Shown: positions 18,686 to 28,123 of the stretch, piece after piece
Layout: the number at the start of each line of letters is the position of its first letter
Position numbering within the stretch: position 1 is the first letter of the stretch
Program-made: the position numbers and the translations under genes
Source: Terricaulis sp.
GTDB taxonomy: Bacteria; Pseudomonadota; Alphaproteobacteria; Caulobacterales; Aquidulcibacteraceae
Assembly (NCBI GenBank): GCA_024707365.1
Contig: JANPZV010000008.1
Coordinates: 310,001 to 374,000 of the forward strand
Direction: 5' to 3'
Length of the DNA: 64,000 bases
The notes under the pieces: generated by a model
Seen by the model: only the letters and a program-made list of their open reading frames with translations
Told to the model about the DNA's origin: nothing
Databases searched by the model: none

Positions 18686-19109
18686 GTCGCGCGCGCGCGG
18701 CCGCGATCACGCGCTGCGCGTCGGCGGTGAGATTGAGGGCGGCAAGTTCCTCCGGCGCAAAGAATCGCGCCTCGATGGCGTCGTCACCGGCGATCGGTTC
18801 GCCTGCGATCCAGCGCGCGGCGTAATCGACGATGAGATAGTGCGCCGCGGTTTCGCCCGGCGCGCCGGGAATCAGCGCGTCGATCACATCGATGAGCCCG
18901 GCGAGTTCGGCGCGCACGCCTGTTTCTTCGTTGAGTTCGCGCAGCGCCGCATTGGCTGCGGTTTCGCCCCATTCGATTCGCCCGCCGGGGATGGACCAGC
19001 GCCCCTCAAGCGGGGGCTTGCCGCGCTTGATCAAGAGCACCGCATCGCCGCGAAAGCACACAGCGCCCGCGCCGGGGATGGGGATGCGGGGAGGGGGCGT
19101 CTCGATCAT
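18666..19109 (-). CDS. Nudix hydrolase
   Basis: A 147-residue pyrophosphohydrolase. A complete Nudix box, GGRIEWGETAANAALRELNE followed by ETGV, starts near residue 42. The SIPGGRIEWGE context resembles ADP-ribose- or NADH-type Nudix proteins, but substrate cannot be predicted. The start is the ATG at 19109. Confidence 0.9.
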   Translation of the reverse strand: MIETPPPRIPIPGAGAVCFRGDAVLLIKRGKPPLEGRWSIPGGRIEWGETAANAALRELNEETGVRAELAGLIDVIDALIPGAPGETAAHYLIVDYAARWIAGEPIAGDDAIEARFFAPEELAALNLTADAQRVIAAARARLSGGAA

Positions 19110-19217
19110 GGCTGACTCCCTTTCGGGCCAGTGTTTTCAAGGCTCGTAGCGGAATCATCTGGGCCGCCAACGCGCCGAGCATAGCGCGCCTTCGCGCAAA
19201 GCCCGCCCCCAAACGAA

Positions 19218-19247
19218 AGATGCGCGACGCTTTCGCGCCGCGCATCT
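19218..19247. terminator. Hairpin downstream of histone-like gene
   Basis: Inverted arms AGATGCGCG (19218-19226) and CGCGCATCT (19239-19247) around a 12-base loop. It lies between the histone-like gene and the Nudix gene, both read on the minus strand. No long T-run follows, so termination is plausible but not certain. Confidence 0.45.
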
Positions 19248-19314
19248 CACCGGGCCATCGCCCTTATTCAGTTGGAGCACCCCACCAGGTGAAGGCGCCC
19301 AAGCCGTTTGAAGC

Positions 19315-19510
19315 TTAGCGCTTCTTGGCGGCCTTCTTCGCCTTGGCCTTCTTGGCGACCTTGGCTTTCTTGGCAACCTTGCGCGGCGCCTTCTTGGCCT
19401 TCGCTACCTTCTTCGGCGCCGCTTTCTTCGTCGCCTTTTTTCGCCTTGGCCTTTTTGGCGACTTTCTTGGTCGCTTTCTTGACGGCCTTCTTCGCTGCTT
19501 TCTTAGCCAT
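19315..19510 (-). CDS. Histone H1-like Lys/Ala-rich DNA-binding protein, frameshifted
   Basis: Starts MAKKAAKKAVKKATKKVAKK. Continuing through a six-T run (19436-19441 on the plus strand) the frame shifts to acidic nonsense. Reading with five bases there gives a continuous 64-residue protein of AKK, APKK and KVAKK repeats ending AKKAAKKR. This is the composition of bacterial H1/Hc1-like nucleoid proteins. Low-complexity Lys repeats are prone to both real slippage and sequencing error. It is a single gene with its own upstream gap of about 165 bases. Confidence 0.75.
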
Positions 19511-19677
19511 GCCCTGGCTCCTTCTTAGTCGCGACAATGACGCCGCACTACGTCTTCATAATGTCATGCGCAAGCATAATCGCCAGCGAAAAAATTCAGC
19601 GCGACGAATTTGCCACAACACACAACGCGCGCACGCATCGATTCGATCCGCGCGCGTGTGCGATTCGTGATGCGATG

Positions 19678-21062
19678 TTACGGGATCAGCGCGCGCGGAT
19701 TCATCACGCCGTTCGGATCAAGCGCGCGCTTGATCGCGCGCATCAGCGTCAGCGCTTGGGCGTCCTTGTAGCGCGGCAGCTCGCCCGCGCGCGCCACGCC
19801 GATGCCGTGCTCAGCCGAGATCGAACCGCCGAGCGCAACAGCGATCGTGTTGGCGATCTCCGAGAGGCGCGCGCCGGGAAAGTTCGCCGCCGCATCGCCC
19901 TGCGCCTGCACCAGCGTGTAGTGGAAATTGCCGTCGCCCATGTGCCCGAAGGCGACGATGCGTACGCCGGGATATGCTTCGGCCACGGCCGCGTTCGCCT
20001 CCGCTAGAAATTGTGGCGTGCGCGAAACTGGAACCGAGATGTCGTGGTTCACCTGCGCGCCTTCGGGGCGATGGCCGGCGGAGATATCCTCCCGGATATG
20101 CCAGAAATCCTTTGCCTGGCTTGCGTTTTCAGCGATCAGCGCATCGTGCGCGAGGCCCGCTTCCAGCGCGTGCGCGAGTGCTTGCTCAACGCTCCCGCGC
20201 AAGCCTTCGGGATTGACCGCTTCAAACTCGACCAGCACCAGATAGGGCGCGCCCGGCATCGGATCGCGTCGGCCCGGCACGTTCTTGATCACCAGATCAA
20301 CCGAGAGCCGGTTCATGATTTCAAACGCCGAGACAGCCCCCGCGCCCGCCTTCATCAGATGCAAAAGATCGAGCGCGGCCTCCGGCTTCGCGACGCTTAT
20401 CAGCGCCGTCTCCCGCGCGCGCGGGCGGGGGAGAGCTTAAGGCTCGCCGCCGTCACAAGGCCCAGCGTGCCCTCCGCGCCGATGAAGAGCTGCTTGAGAT
20501 CATAGCCGGTGTTGTCCTTCCGCAGAGACTTGAGCCCGTGGAAGATCGAGCCATCCGGCAGCACCGCTTCGATACCCAAAACCAGCTCGCGCATCATCCC
20601 GTAGCGCAGCACATGCACGCCGCCCGCATTTGTGGAGATCAGCCCTCCAATCGTCGCCGAGCCCTCGCTGGCGAGGCTCAAAGGGAAGAGTCGATCCGAA
20701 TCGGCGGCCGCTTGCTGCACCGCGCTGAGAATCACGCCGGCCTCCGCGATGAGTGAGTCGTTGGCTGCATCGATGCTGCGGATGGCGTTCATGCGGCGCA
20801 TCGAGACAAGCACTTCGCCGTCCGGGATCTGCCCGCCCACCAAGCCGGTGTTTCCGCCTTGTGGGGTGATGGAGGCGCCCGCTTGCGCGCAAAGCCGCAC
20901 CGCATCCGCCGCTTCTTCGGTGCTCGCAGGCGAAACGAGGCAGGGCGTGCGCCCCTCATAGCGCCCGCGCCATTCTTTGAGGTGCGGCGCGATGAGATCG
21001 GGATCGGTGGTGAAGCCCTTGGGGCCAAGGCGCGCCGCAAGGCGTTCGAGGAGGTTGGTCAT
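19678..21062 (-). CDS. FAD-linked oxidase, D-2-hydroxyacid dehydrogenase type, frameshifted
   Basis: PCMH-type flavoprotein of the GlcD / D-2-hydroxyglutarate dehydrogenase group. The N-terminal part holds the FAD motif ITPQGGNTGLVGGQ and IGGLISTNAGGVHVLRYG. The C-terminal part, in another frame, holds VAFGHMGDGNFHYTL and SAEHGIGVARAGELPRYK. The break is at 20412-20414 (CCC, one base short). Restoring it gives 461 residues. The physiological substrate (2-hydroxyglutarate, glycolate or lactate) cannot be fixed from sequence. Confidence 0.88.
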
Positions 21063-21100
21063 CGGCCTGATTTACACCAGCACAGTGGTCAAAACAGCCT

Positions 21101-21165
21101 ATGGAGCGCGGGCGTCTTCGCCCGCGTTTGTTCAAACCATGCGGGCGAGGACGCCCGCGCTCCAT
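21101..21165. repeat. GGA-SCGC palindromic element, copy 2
   Basis: Perfect 16-base arms at 21101-21116 and 21150-21165 (ATGGAGCGCGGGCGTC). Inner half-sites TCGCCCGC and GCGGGCGA are separated by a short loop. It has the same layout as the copies at 8456 and 53580, and lies upstream of the FAD oxidase and just after the stop of tsaC. Confidence 0.87.
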
Positions 21166-21166
21166 A

Positions 21167-22078
21167 TCAGCGCGGCGCGGCGGCGCGGGCGAGGCGGTCG
21201 CGGATGGCTTCGCCAAGGCCCCGCGCGGGGATCGGCGCGACCGCGATCACCGCCGCGCCCGAAGCATCGAGCGCGCGCAGGTGCGCATAGAGATTGGCCG
21301 CCGCTTCGCCGAGATCGCCGCTTTCGGAAAGCGTGAGCCCGCCCTCGGGCGCGGGCGCGCCGAAGGCGAGGTAAGCTTCGCCGGGTTCCGGCGCTGCCGC
21401 ATCGAGCCGCAGCCGCGCGCGCGGCGCGTAATGGCTCTCCATCATGCCGGGGGCGCTGATCTTGGCGCTCGCCGCCGCCAGCGGGCCGGTGACAGCTTCG
21501 ATCTCCGCCCGCTCGATAGCCCCAGGGCGCAGCAGCGTGGCGCGGCCATCGGCGCTGACAGCGATGATCGTGCTCTCAAGCCCGATCTCGCTTTGCCCGC
21601 CTTCGAGCACGAGCGCGACGCGATCGCCGAGATCCTCGCGCACATGCACAGCGCGCGTGGCGCTGACATGGCCGGAGCGATTGGCGCTGGGCGCAACGAT
21701 CGGCCCGCCGAAGGCGTGCAGCAGAGCTTGCGCCACCGGATGCGCCGGCGCGCGCAGCGCGATGGTGGCAAGGCCTGCGCAGGCAAGCTCGGCCACGCTG
21801 CTCTCCGGCAAGCGCTCGGCCACGAGCGTCAGCGGGCCGGGCCAGAAGGCTTCGGCCAGCGCGCGGGCGCGCGCGGGCAGCTTGGCGTGGCGCTCAGCTT
21901 CCTTGAGGCTAGGCACATGCGCGATCAGCGGATTGAAGCTGGGCCGGCCCTTGGCTTCGTAGATCGCGGCCACCGCGCGCGGATTGGAGGCATCGGCGCC
22001 GAGGCCGTACACCGTCTCAGTCGGGAACGCGACGAGCCCGCCCGCGCGCAAAATCTCCGCCGCTTTCTCGATGCTCAT
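21167..22078 (-). CDS. L-threonylcarbamoyladenylate synthase (Sua5/TsaC)
   Basis: Makes threonylcarbamoyl-AMP for the t6A37 tRNA modification. The 303-residue protein has the YrdC domain (GLVAFPTETVYGLGADA, KGRPSFNPLIAH, FWPGPLTLV, VAPSANRSGHVS). It also has a C-terminal Sua5 extension containing SAPGMMESHYAPRARL. The length identifies the Sua5 (two-domain) type, not short TsaC. The start is the ATG at 22078. Confidence 0.94.
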   Translation of the reverse strand: MSIEKAAEILRAGGLVAFPTETVYGLGADASNPRAVAAIYEAKGRPSFNPLIAHVPSLKEAERHAKLPARARALAEAFWPGPLTLVAERLPESSVAELACAGLATIALRAPAHPVAQALLHAFGGPIVAPSANRSGHVSATRAVHVREDLGDRVALVLEGGQSEIGLESTIIAVSADGRATLLRPGAIERAEIEAVTGPLAAASAKISAPGMMESHYAPRARLRLDAAAPEPGEAYLAFGAPAPEGGLTLSESGDLGEAAANLYAHLRALDASGAAVIAVAPIPARGLGEAIRDRLARAAAPR

Positions 22079-22094
22079 GGCGCGCGCGCAGCGA

Positions 22095-23442
22095 TCACGC
22101 GGACTTGATCGTCACGTTCGGGCCGATCATGTCATCGCCCTCGGCGCCTGCGCCGATGCCGAAATCGGCGCGGGCGATGGAAAGGCTGCCTTCCATGGTC
22201 GCACGGTCGCCCTCGATCGCCAGCGTGAAGGGCAGGGCAACGCGGCGGGTGACGCCCTTGATCGTCAAATCCCCGCGCGCCTCATAGCCGTTGCCGCGCG
22301 CCACGATCTCACGCGTCACGAACGTGGCGCTTGGGTTTGCGGCGCTGTTGAACCAGGCGGCGGTGGCGAGCGTGTTGTTGTGATAGGCGACCGCCGTGTT
22401 CACCGAGGCGGTTTCGATCGCCACGTTCGCGCGCGAGGCGGGGAGGTTCTCTGGATCGAAGCGGATGTCGGCGCGCCAGCGGGTGAAGCGCCCGTTCATC
22501 GGCGTCTCGCCGCTTTCATCGGAATAGACGTAAGTGAAATTCACCGCGCTCGCGCCCGCATCGACGCGCCACGCTGGCGGCGCGCCCGGTTCTGCGGGCG
22601 CGGCGGGCGCAGCTTCCGCGGTTTCGGTCGCCGTATCTTCAACTGGCGGCGCGGCCGGTTCGGCGATCTCGACACTGGATTGATGCTGCGGCGCGCTCGC
22701 GGCGGCTACATAGCCGGACACCGCAAACAAAGCCGCCGCCAGCGCGATGCCGGCAAGCCCAAGGCCAACGCCCAGCACGGCGAGCCGCTGCGGGTTCTTC
22801 GGCGGCGGCGCTGAGCCATCCAAGGCGCGCAGACCGGGGATCATGTGCGTGAGCACGTTGTCTTTATCGAACAGGTGATGTTTCAGCGCCGCCCCGACAT
22901 GCAGCACGACAAGCACAAGCGCCGCCCACGCCATCAGCGAATGGGCGCTCATGGACGCCTGCGCCACCGCCGCGCGCACATCTTCGGCGGCGCGTGAAAG
23001 CCCAAACAGGGCCGGCACTTGGAAGGTTCCGAAAAAATGCGTCGGTACGGCCAGCGAAGAATTATCGTGCAGTGACCAGCCGGCTGACACAAACACCCAG
23101 CCCGAAAGCGGCAGCCCGATCATCAGCGCGTAGAACGCCCAATGCGTCGCCTTAGCAACGAAGCGCTCACAGGCCGGCATGTGCGGCGGCATGGGCGGGG
23201 GCGGATTGGCGAGGGCGCCAGCCGAGCCGCACAAGGCTGAGGATCAGCACCGTAAGGCCGATCGATTTGTGCAATTGGAAAGCGTTGTAGACGCCGCCGC
23301 TGGGATTGCCGGCGGCGATTTCGCCGCTCATCCACCAGCCCAGCGGGATCATTAAAAGGATCGCGGCCGCGATCGCCCAATGCAGAACGATCGCGACCGC
23401 GCTGTAGCGCTCCGACGAGGGTGTAGAAGCGCTCTCAGTCAT
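22095..23442 (-). CDS. Cytochrome b561-YceI fusion protein, frameshifted
   Basis: The N-terminal half is a di-heme cytochrome b561-like membrane domain (VLHWAIAAAILLMIPLGW; FQLHKSIGLTVLIL; HWAFYALMIGLPLSGW; HSLMAWAALVLVVLHVGA). A further membrane helix and a Pro/Ala linker follow, then a YceI lipocalin-like domain with VNTAVAYHNNTLATAAWF and ATFVTREIV. The break is at 23213-23215 (GGG, one base too many); correction gives WRLANPPPPMP and 448 residues. YceI domains bind isoprenoid quinone-like lipids, so the fusion suggests quinone-linked electron transfer. Two more YceI genes follow. Confidence 0.85.
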
Positions 23443-23444
23443 GC

Positions 23445-24139
23445 TTAGTTCGCCGGCGCTTCAACCGGGCGGGTGAATTCCGCGCCGATCACGATGCGAA
23501 CCTCATCGCCCAGGCCATCGCCCGAACCCGGCGCCATTTCCGGATAGAGCGCAACGCCATAAGCGGCGCGCGAGATGGTGGCGACAGCTTCAAAGCCGAT
23601 CAGCGAGATTGGCACGCCCATCGGGTGCTGCGCGTGCCCGCCAATATAAGTGACGTCAAACGTTGCCGGATGGGTGACGCCTTTGATGGTGAGGTCGCCG
23701 GTGACGCGGCCGGTGTTCGGGCCCGTGCGCTCGGCGCTGGTGGACACGAACGTCGCGGTCGGGAATTGGGCGGCGTCGAGCCACTCGGAATTCACGAGCT
23801 CAGCGTTGAAATCACGCCCGCCAGTGACGGCGGCAGGCAGCTGATTAAACGGCGTTGAAAGCGAGGTGATGTCCACCGTGGCGTTGATGGTGGAAGCGCC
23901 CGGATCTTCAGCGTTGAAATTCAGCGCGCCCGAAACGCGGTCAAACCGGAAGGTGTAGAGCGAGGGCCGAAATGCTTGACGCTGACATTCACTGTCGCGT
24001 GCGTCTGATCGATCGCATACTCGCCCGAAGGGGCGGTGATGGCGATGGGCGTTTCAGCCGGGGCGGTGGGTTCGGCAGGCTGCGAGCAGGCGGCCAGCGC
24101 AAGGGCCGCGCTGGTGGCGGCGATCGTCAAAAGTCTCAT
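23445..24139 (-). CDS. YceI family lipoprotein, frameshifted
   Basis: The lipoprotein signal ends LAAC. The mature protein starts the YceI fold at GEYAIDQTHATVNVSVKHFG and, after a break, continues with LYTFRFDRVSGALNFNAED and ATFVSTSAERTGPNTGRVTG. The frame is lost at 23964-23966 (GGG, one base short). Restored length is 231 residues. The ATG at 24139 follows GGGGAG. It lies directly upstream of the cytochrome b561-YceI gene and is probably in the same operon. Confidence 0.85.
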
Positions 24140-24216
24140 CAATGAATCTCCCCAGGAAGGAAGCCTCTCATGTAGAGCCCCAGGAAAGGCTTTCTAGCGC
24201 ACAAGTGTGTAACCGC

Positions 24217-24876
24217 CTACTGGCGCACCAATTCTGTCTCGATCACGATCTGCACCGTATCGCCCGCAAAGCTCGCCCATTGCGTCACGCCCCATTGCGA
24301 GCGCTGAATTTCCCCGTGCGCCGAGAACCCCAGCACCTGCGCCCCGCCGCGCAGCGGATCGATCGCCGCCCCTGCAAAGGAGGCATGCAGGATCAGAGGG
24401 TGAGTCTGCCCATTCATCGAAAGATCGCCGGTGATGCGCGCGCTATTGCGCCCGGTGCGCTCGATCGCGGTGGCGGTGAAGCTGATAGGGGCCCCGCCCA
24501 GCACGCGGGCGATCTGCCGGTCAAAGCCGCGATCGCCTTGGGCGTTGAGCACGCCGGTGTTTACCGAGTTCGGGTCGATCGTCGCGTTAAGGCGCGAGCG
24601 CGCGGGATCAGCCGGATCAAGTTCCAACGCCGCCTCGATTGTATCAAAGCGGGCGGTGAACCAGGCCAGATCCATGTGCCGGATGCGGAAGATCACGCTG
24701 GCGTGGCGCGGATCAAGCTGATAGCGGCCCGCCGGCAAATCCACAGCGATCGGATAATCGGCCTCCGCCGCCACAGGCGCCGGCGCGGCGGTGAACGGCG
24801 CGGGCGCATCGGCCACGCCGGAAACGCTGGCGCAAGCCGCCAGCGTAAGCGCGACCAAAAGTGCGGCGATGCGCAT
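24217..24876 (-). CDS. YceI family lipoprotein
   Basis: A 219-residue lipoprotein with lipobox LAAC at about residues 14-17. The YceI core starts at GRYQLDPRHASVIFRIRHMD and includes DRGFDRQIARVLGGA, ITGDLSMNGQTHPLILHASF and QWGVTQWASFAGDTVQIVIE. Members of this fold bind long polyprenyl lipids in a beta-barrel. The start is the ATG at 24876 behind AAGGAG. This is the first of three consecutive YceI-domain genes. It diverges from the acyl-CoA dehydrogenase gene, so the 74-base gap holds both promoters. Confidence 0.9.
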   Translation of the reverse strand: MRIAALLVALTLAACASVSGVADAPAPFTAAPAPVAAEADYPIAVDLPAGRYQLDPRHASVIFRIRHMDLAWFTARFDTIEAALELDPADPARSRLNATIDPNSVNTGVLNAQGDRGFDRQIARVLGGAPISFTATAIERTGRNSARITGDLSMNGQTHPLILHASFAGAAIDPLRGGAQVLGFSAHGEIQRSQWGVTQWASFAGDTVQIVIETELVRQ

Positions 24877-24950
24877 GGCAGGGCTCCTTAGCGTCAATGG
24901 GTGTCGCCGCCTCTTTAGCGCGGCTATGCTGGCGCGAGGAGAGCAAAACG

Positions 24951-26561
24951 ATGACTTACGCCGCCCCCATCGCCGATATCCGCTTCGCGCTCGAAGCGGC
25001 CGCCGATTTCTGGTCGCTGCGCGCGCGTTTTCCCGATCTCGACGAGGATTTGCTCGCCGCTATTCTCGAGGGCGCGGCCCAACTCGCAAACGATGCGCTC
25101 GCGCCGATTAACCGCTCGGGCGATCTCGCCGGCGTTTCGTTGCAAGACGATGTTGTGACAGCCGCGCCGGGTTTTGCCGAAGCCTATGCGGCGTACCGCG
25201 AAGCGGGCTGGCTCTCGCTTTCGGCCGATCCCGCTTATGGCGGGCAGGGCTTGCCGCGCGCTCTCTCGCTGGCGGTGATGGAAACCGTGCAATCGGCGAA
25301 TATGAGCTTTGGGCTTTTGCCGATGCTGTCGCTCGGCGCCATCGAAGCGCTGGAGCAGCACGGTGCGCCCGATCAGAAAGCGCTCTATCTTGGCAAGCTG
25401 ATCTCCGGCGAATGGGCCGGCACAATGAACCTCACCGAGCCGCAGGCGGGCTCCGATCTCGGCGTGCTCACCACCAAGGCCGTCCCGCAGGCCGACGGCT
25501 CCTACGCCATCAGCGGCCAAAAGATTTTCATCACCTGGGGCGAGCATGAGCTGACGCCGAACATCATCCACCTTGTGCTCGCGCGCATCGAAGGCGCGCC
25601 GGCGGGCTCCAAGGGCATATCGCTTTTCATCGTGCCGAAATTCCGTGACGAGGATGGATCGCGCAACGCGGTGCGCTGCATCGGGCTTGAGGAAAAGATG
25701 GGCATCCATGCCTCACCCACCTGCACGATGGCCTATGAAGGCGCGCAAGGCTGGCTTGTCGGCGAAGAAAATCGCGGGCTCGCGGCGATGTTCACGATGA
25801 TGAATTCGGCGCGGCTGAATGTGGGTTTGCAAGGCGTCGCCATTGCCGAGGCTGCGTATCAAAAGGCCCACGCCTACGCACAAGAGCGCAAGCAGAGCGG
25901 GGGGCTGATCATCACCCACCCGGATGTGCGCCGCATGTTGCTGCTGGCGCGCGCGAAGATCCAGGCCGGCCGCGCGCTCTGCTACGCCACCGCCGTCGCG
26001 GCCGATTCCGGCGATAAAGCGCGCGAAGATCTGCTCACGCCGCTGGCCAAAGCATGGTGCACCGAACTGGGCGTCGAGGCGGCCAGCCTTGGCGTGCAGG
26101 TGCATGGCGGCATGGGCTTCATCGAGGAAGCCGGCGCGGCGCAATTTTACCGCGATGCGCGCATCGCCCCGATCTATGAGGGCACAAACGGCATCCAGGC
26201 GATCGATCTTTACGGCCGCAAGCTGATGAGCGATCGCGGCGAGGCGATGCGCGCGCTGATCGCGGAGGCGCACGCCGCTTCCGGCAAAGCGCTGCATTTG
26301 AAGGAAGCCGCCCAGGCGCTCGATCACGCCACCGATTACATGCTCTCGGCCCCGCGCGAGGATGGCCTTGCCGGCGCGTTTGAATATCTGATGCTGGCCG
26401 GCGATGTCGCCGCCGGGACGCTGCTGGCGCAGGGCCTTTCGCGTGATGACGCGAAAGATAAGCGCGCGCTGATGGAGATTTATGACGCCTATGTGCTTGC
26501 CCGCGCGCCTTCGCGGCTGGCCGGGATCAAGATTGGCGCAGGCGCGCTGAAGGCGGTTTAA
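24951..26561 (+). CDS. Acyl-CoA dehydrogenase (FadE/DmdC-like long form)
   Basis: A 536-residue flavoprotein starting MTYAAPIADIRFAL, the N-terminal extension typical of the long (DmdC-like) subfamily. FAD/substrate motifs GEWAGTMNLTEPQAGSD and KIFITWGEHELTPNIIHLVL are present. The catalytic-base region is YEGTNGIQAIDLYGRKL. The start is the ATG at 24951 after GAGGAGAG. It is somewhat shorter than the ~590 residues common in this subfamily, but the C-terminal helix bundle looks intact. The last codon and stop form part of the double-hairpin repeat. Confidence 0.9.
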   Translation: MTYAAPIADIRFALEAAADFWSLRARFPDLDEDLLAAILEGAAQLANDALAPINRSGDLAGVSLQDDVVTAAPGFAEAYAAYREAGWLSLSADPAYGGQGLPRALSLAVMETVQSANMSFGLLPMLSLGAIEALEQHGAPDQKALYLGKLISGEWAGTMNLTEPQAGSDLGVLTTKAVPQADGSYAISGQKIFITWGEHELTPNIIHLVLARIEGAPAGSKGISLFIVPKFRDEDGSRNAVRCIGLEEKMGIHASPTCTMAYEGAQGWLVGEENRGLAAMFTMMNSARLNVGLQGVAIAEAAYQKAHAYAQERKQSGGLIITHPDVRRMLLLARAKIQAGRALCYATAVAADSGDKAREDLLTPLAKAWCTELGVEAASLGVQVHGGMGFIEEAGAAQFYRDARIAPIYEGTNGIQAIDLYGRKLMSDRGEAMRALIAEAHAASGKALHLKEAAQALDHATDYMLSAPREDGLAGAFEYLMLAGDVAAGTLLAQGLSRDDAKDKRALMEIYDAYVLARAPSRLAGIKIGAGALKAV

Positions 26562-26724
26562 AGCAACGGACTTTAAATTCGCCTCAGCTTGATGGCAGGC
26601 TCCGAGCGAATTTAAAGTCCAGAAGTTGCTTTAGAAACATTTGAATCTAAAGCGTCTTTGAGGACTTAAATGCGACACGGCGTTTGATCCATAATGTGGG
26701 TCGCATTTAAGTCCCGACGCTTTA
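26559..26724. repeat. 166-bp double-hairpin element between convergent stops
   Basis: Two adjacent large hairpins of the same design. Hairpin 1 has arms AAAGCAAC (26560-26567) plus GGACTTTAAATTCGC (26568-26582), pairing with 26606-26620 and 26625-26632. Hairpin 2 has arms TAAAGCGTC (26648-26656) plus GGACTTAAATGCGAC (26662-26676), pairing with 26700-26714 and 26716-26724. The element starts with the TAA of the acyl-CoA dehydrogenase and ends with the complement of the TAA of the DUF2235 gene. It probably terminates both genes. Confidence 0.85.
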
Positions 26725-27996
26725 GTCCAGCGGATTGAGCTTGGCCCAATCCACCATCAGCTTGCGGAACGGCCGCAGCGAGCCGGGGCGGTAGCGCGGG
26801 CGCAGATGCCCCGCGCTTGAGCGCATCAGCACGGAGCGATCGAAATAATAATCAAGATGCGCAGCCTCTGGCTTCTTGCGCTTTTCGGCCCAGATACGCC
26901 GATAATTCACTGAATAGTGGATCGGATAGACAATCCGCTTCCACCATTTTGGATAGGTGATCGGCGCGTCATAAGCGAGGCCCGACGCCTTGATGAATTC
27001 CTCCGCCGGGGAGCTGTCTCCGCCATAGGCGCCATAAAAGCGCAGGCCCATTTCGGCCGCGCCCTCGGTCATCCATTTCAGCGTCAGCGCCGAAAGCTTG
27101 GAGTTTTCGCCCCCGCCCACATCGCCATGCGTGCCGATAAACCAGCGCTGCTGGAAGAACGTGCGCTCGGGCCCCGCGCCGGCGCGGGCGCGCATGGTTT
27201 GGTTCGATTCATCAAGCAGCGTCCAAAGCGTGGGCGTGAACGTCCAGCGCCGTTCATCCACCGCCACGGCGTGGCGCGCCGCCAGCACGTTGGGGCACAC
27301 CTGCAAATTCTTGAACTCAAACCGCCGCCGCCCCCAAGGCGTGCTCGAAGCCAGCACCCGGCCCAAGCCCCGCTGCACCACGGTGTCGAACACCCCGAGA
27401 AACGCGATCGTCGGCGGCTCGCCCTTTTGCGTGCGCGTGCCATCGAGGTTGCGCCCGCCCTTGCCGTAGAGGCTGCGGAATTGCTGGGCCGCGTCTTCGT
27501 GATCGGCCAGCTTTTCAGCGCTGGCGGTGGAGCGGGGGGCGTTGTGATAGAGCGTGTAGGCGTCCCACGCTTTATGCACGTAGCGACGGCTTAAGATGCC
27601 GGAGGTGTTGATGAGGCCCGCGAGCCGCCGTGCGGCGAAGGCGCCGCGGCTGAAGCCGAAGATATAAATCTCATCGCCTTCTTCATAATTGAAGCAGAGC
27701 CGCAAATACGCGTCGAGGATGCCGTCCTCCAGCCCGTCGCCAAAGGCGCCGCCAAGGAAACGGCGCGTGTCGCGCAGGAATTTCGCGAAAACGCCGCGCC
27801 CCGGCAGGGCGTCAACGGCCGAGCCCACGCCCTGGGTGTAAATCACGATCTGGTGCACATGCTGCTCGGGCGGCCCGTTTGCGCCCTCGATGGTTTGCTT
27901 GTGCGCCACCGAGCGCGCGATCAGGGCGATATTGGTGGGCCGATCCTGACGCAGCGTCTGCCAGGTGCCGTCCATGCAAATAACGATGCGCTTCAT
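26722..27996 (-). CDS. DUF2235 hydrolase-like protein (Tle1-type catalytic domain)
   Basis: A 424-residue alpha/beta-hydrolase-fold protein starting MKRIVICMDGTWQT. The nucleophile elbow IYIFGFSRGAFAARRLAGLI (GxSxG) is at about residue 125. Other markers are VFDTVVQRGLG and FIGTHGDVGGGE, all typical of DUF2235. The family includes type VI secretion phospholipase effectors (Tle1). However, this gene has no T6SS genes nearby and no adaptor or VgrG, so a housekeeping or unknown lipid-hydrolase role is as likely. It is divergent from the metallo-hydrolase gene. Confidence 0.85.
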   Translation of the reverse strand: MKRIVICMDGTWQTLRQDRPTNIALIARSVAHKQTIEGANGPPEQHVHQIVIYTQGVGSAVDALPGRGVFAKFLRDTRRFLGGAFGDGLEDGILDAYLRLCFNYEEGDEIYIFGFSRGAFAARRLAGLINTSGILSRRYVHKAWDAYTLYHNAPRSTASAEKLADHEDAAQQFRSLYGKGGRNLDGTRTQKGEPPTIAFLGVFDTVVQRGLGRVLASSTPWGRRRFEFKNLQVCPNVLAARHAVAVDERRWTFTPTLWTLLDESNQTMRARAGAGPERTFFQQRWFIGTHGDVGGGENSKLSALTLKWMTEGAAEMGLRFYGAYGGDSSPAEEFIKASGLAYDAPITYPKWWKRIVYPIHYSVNYRRIWAEKRKKPEAAHLDYYFDRSVLMRSSAGHLRPRYRPGSLRPFRKLMVDWAKLNPLD

Positions 27997-28123
27997 GCGC
28001 GTTCTCCCCCGAGAAGGCGGGCGCACTTTAACCGAACGCCGCGCCATGCCCACCCCTAGGGGAAGGCAAACAGGTGAAAACGAGGGTTTGGATTGCCCCG
28101 CCCATGGGGATAGGCTCACATCC

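Noticed and set aside
26722..27996. Type VI secretion effector locus around the DUF2235 protein
   Set aside because: No VgrG, Hcp, Tss or immunity-like genes nearby; DUF2235 alone does not show a secretion role.
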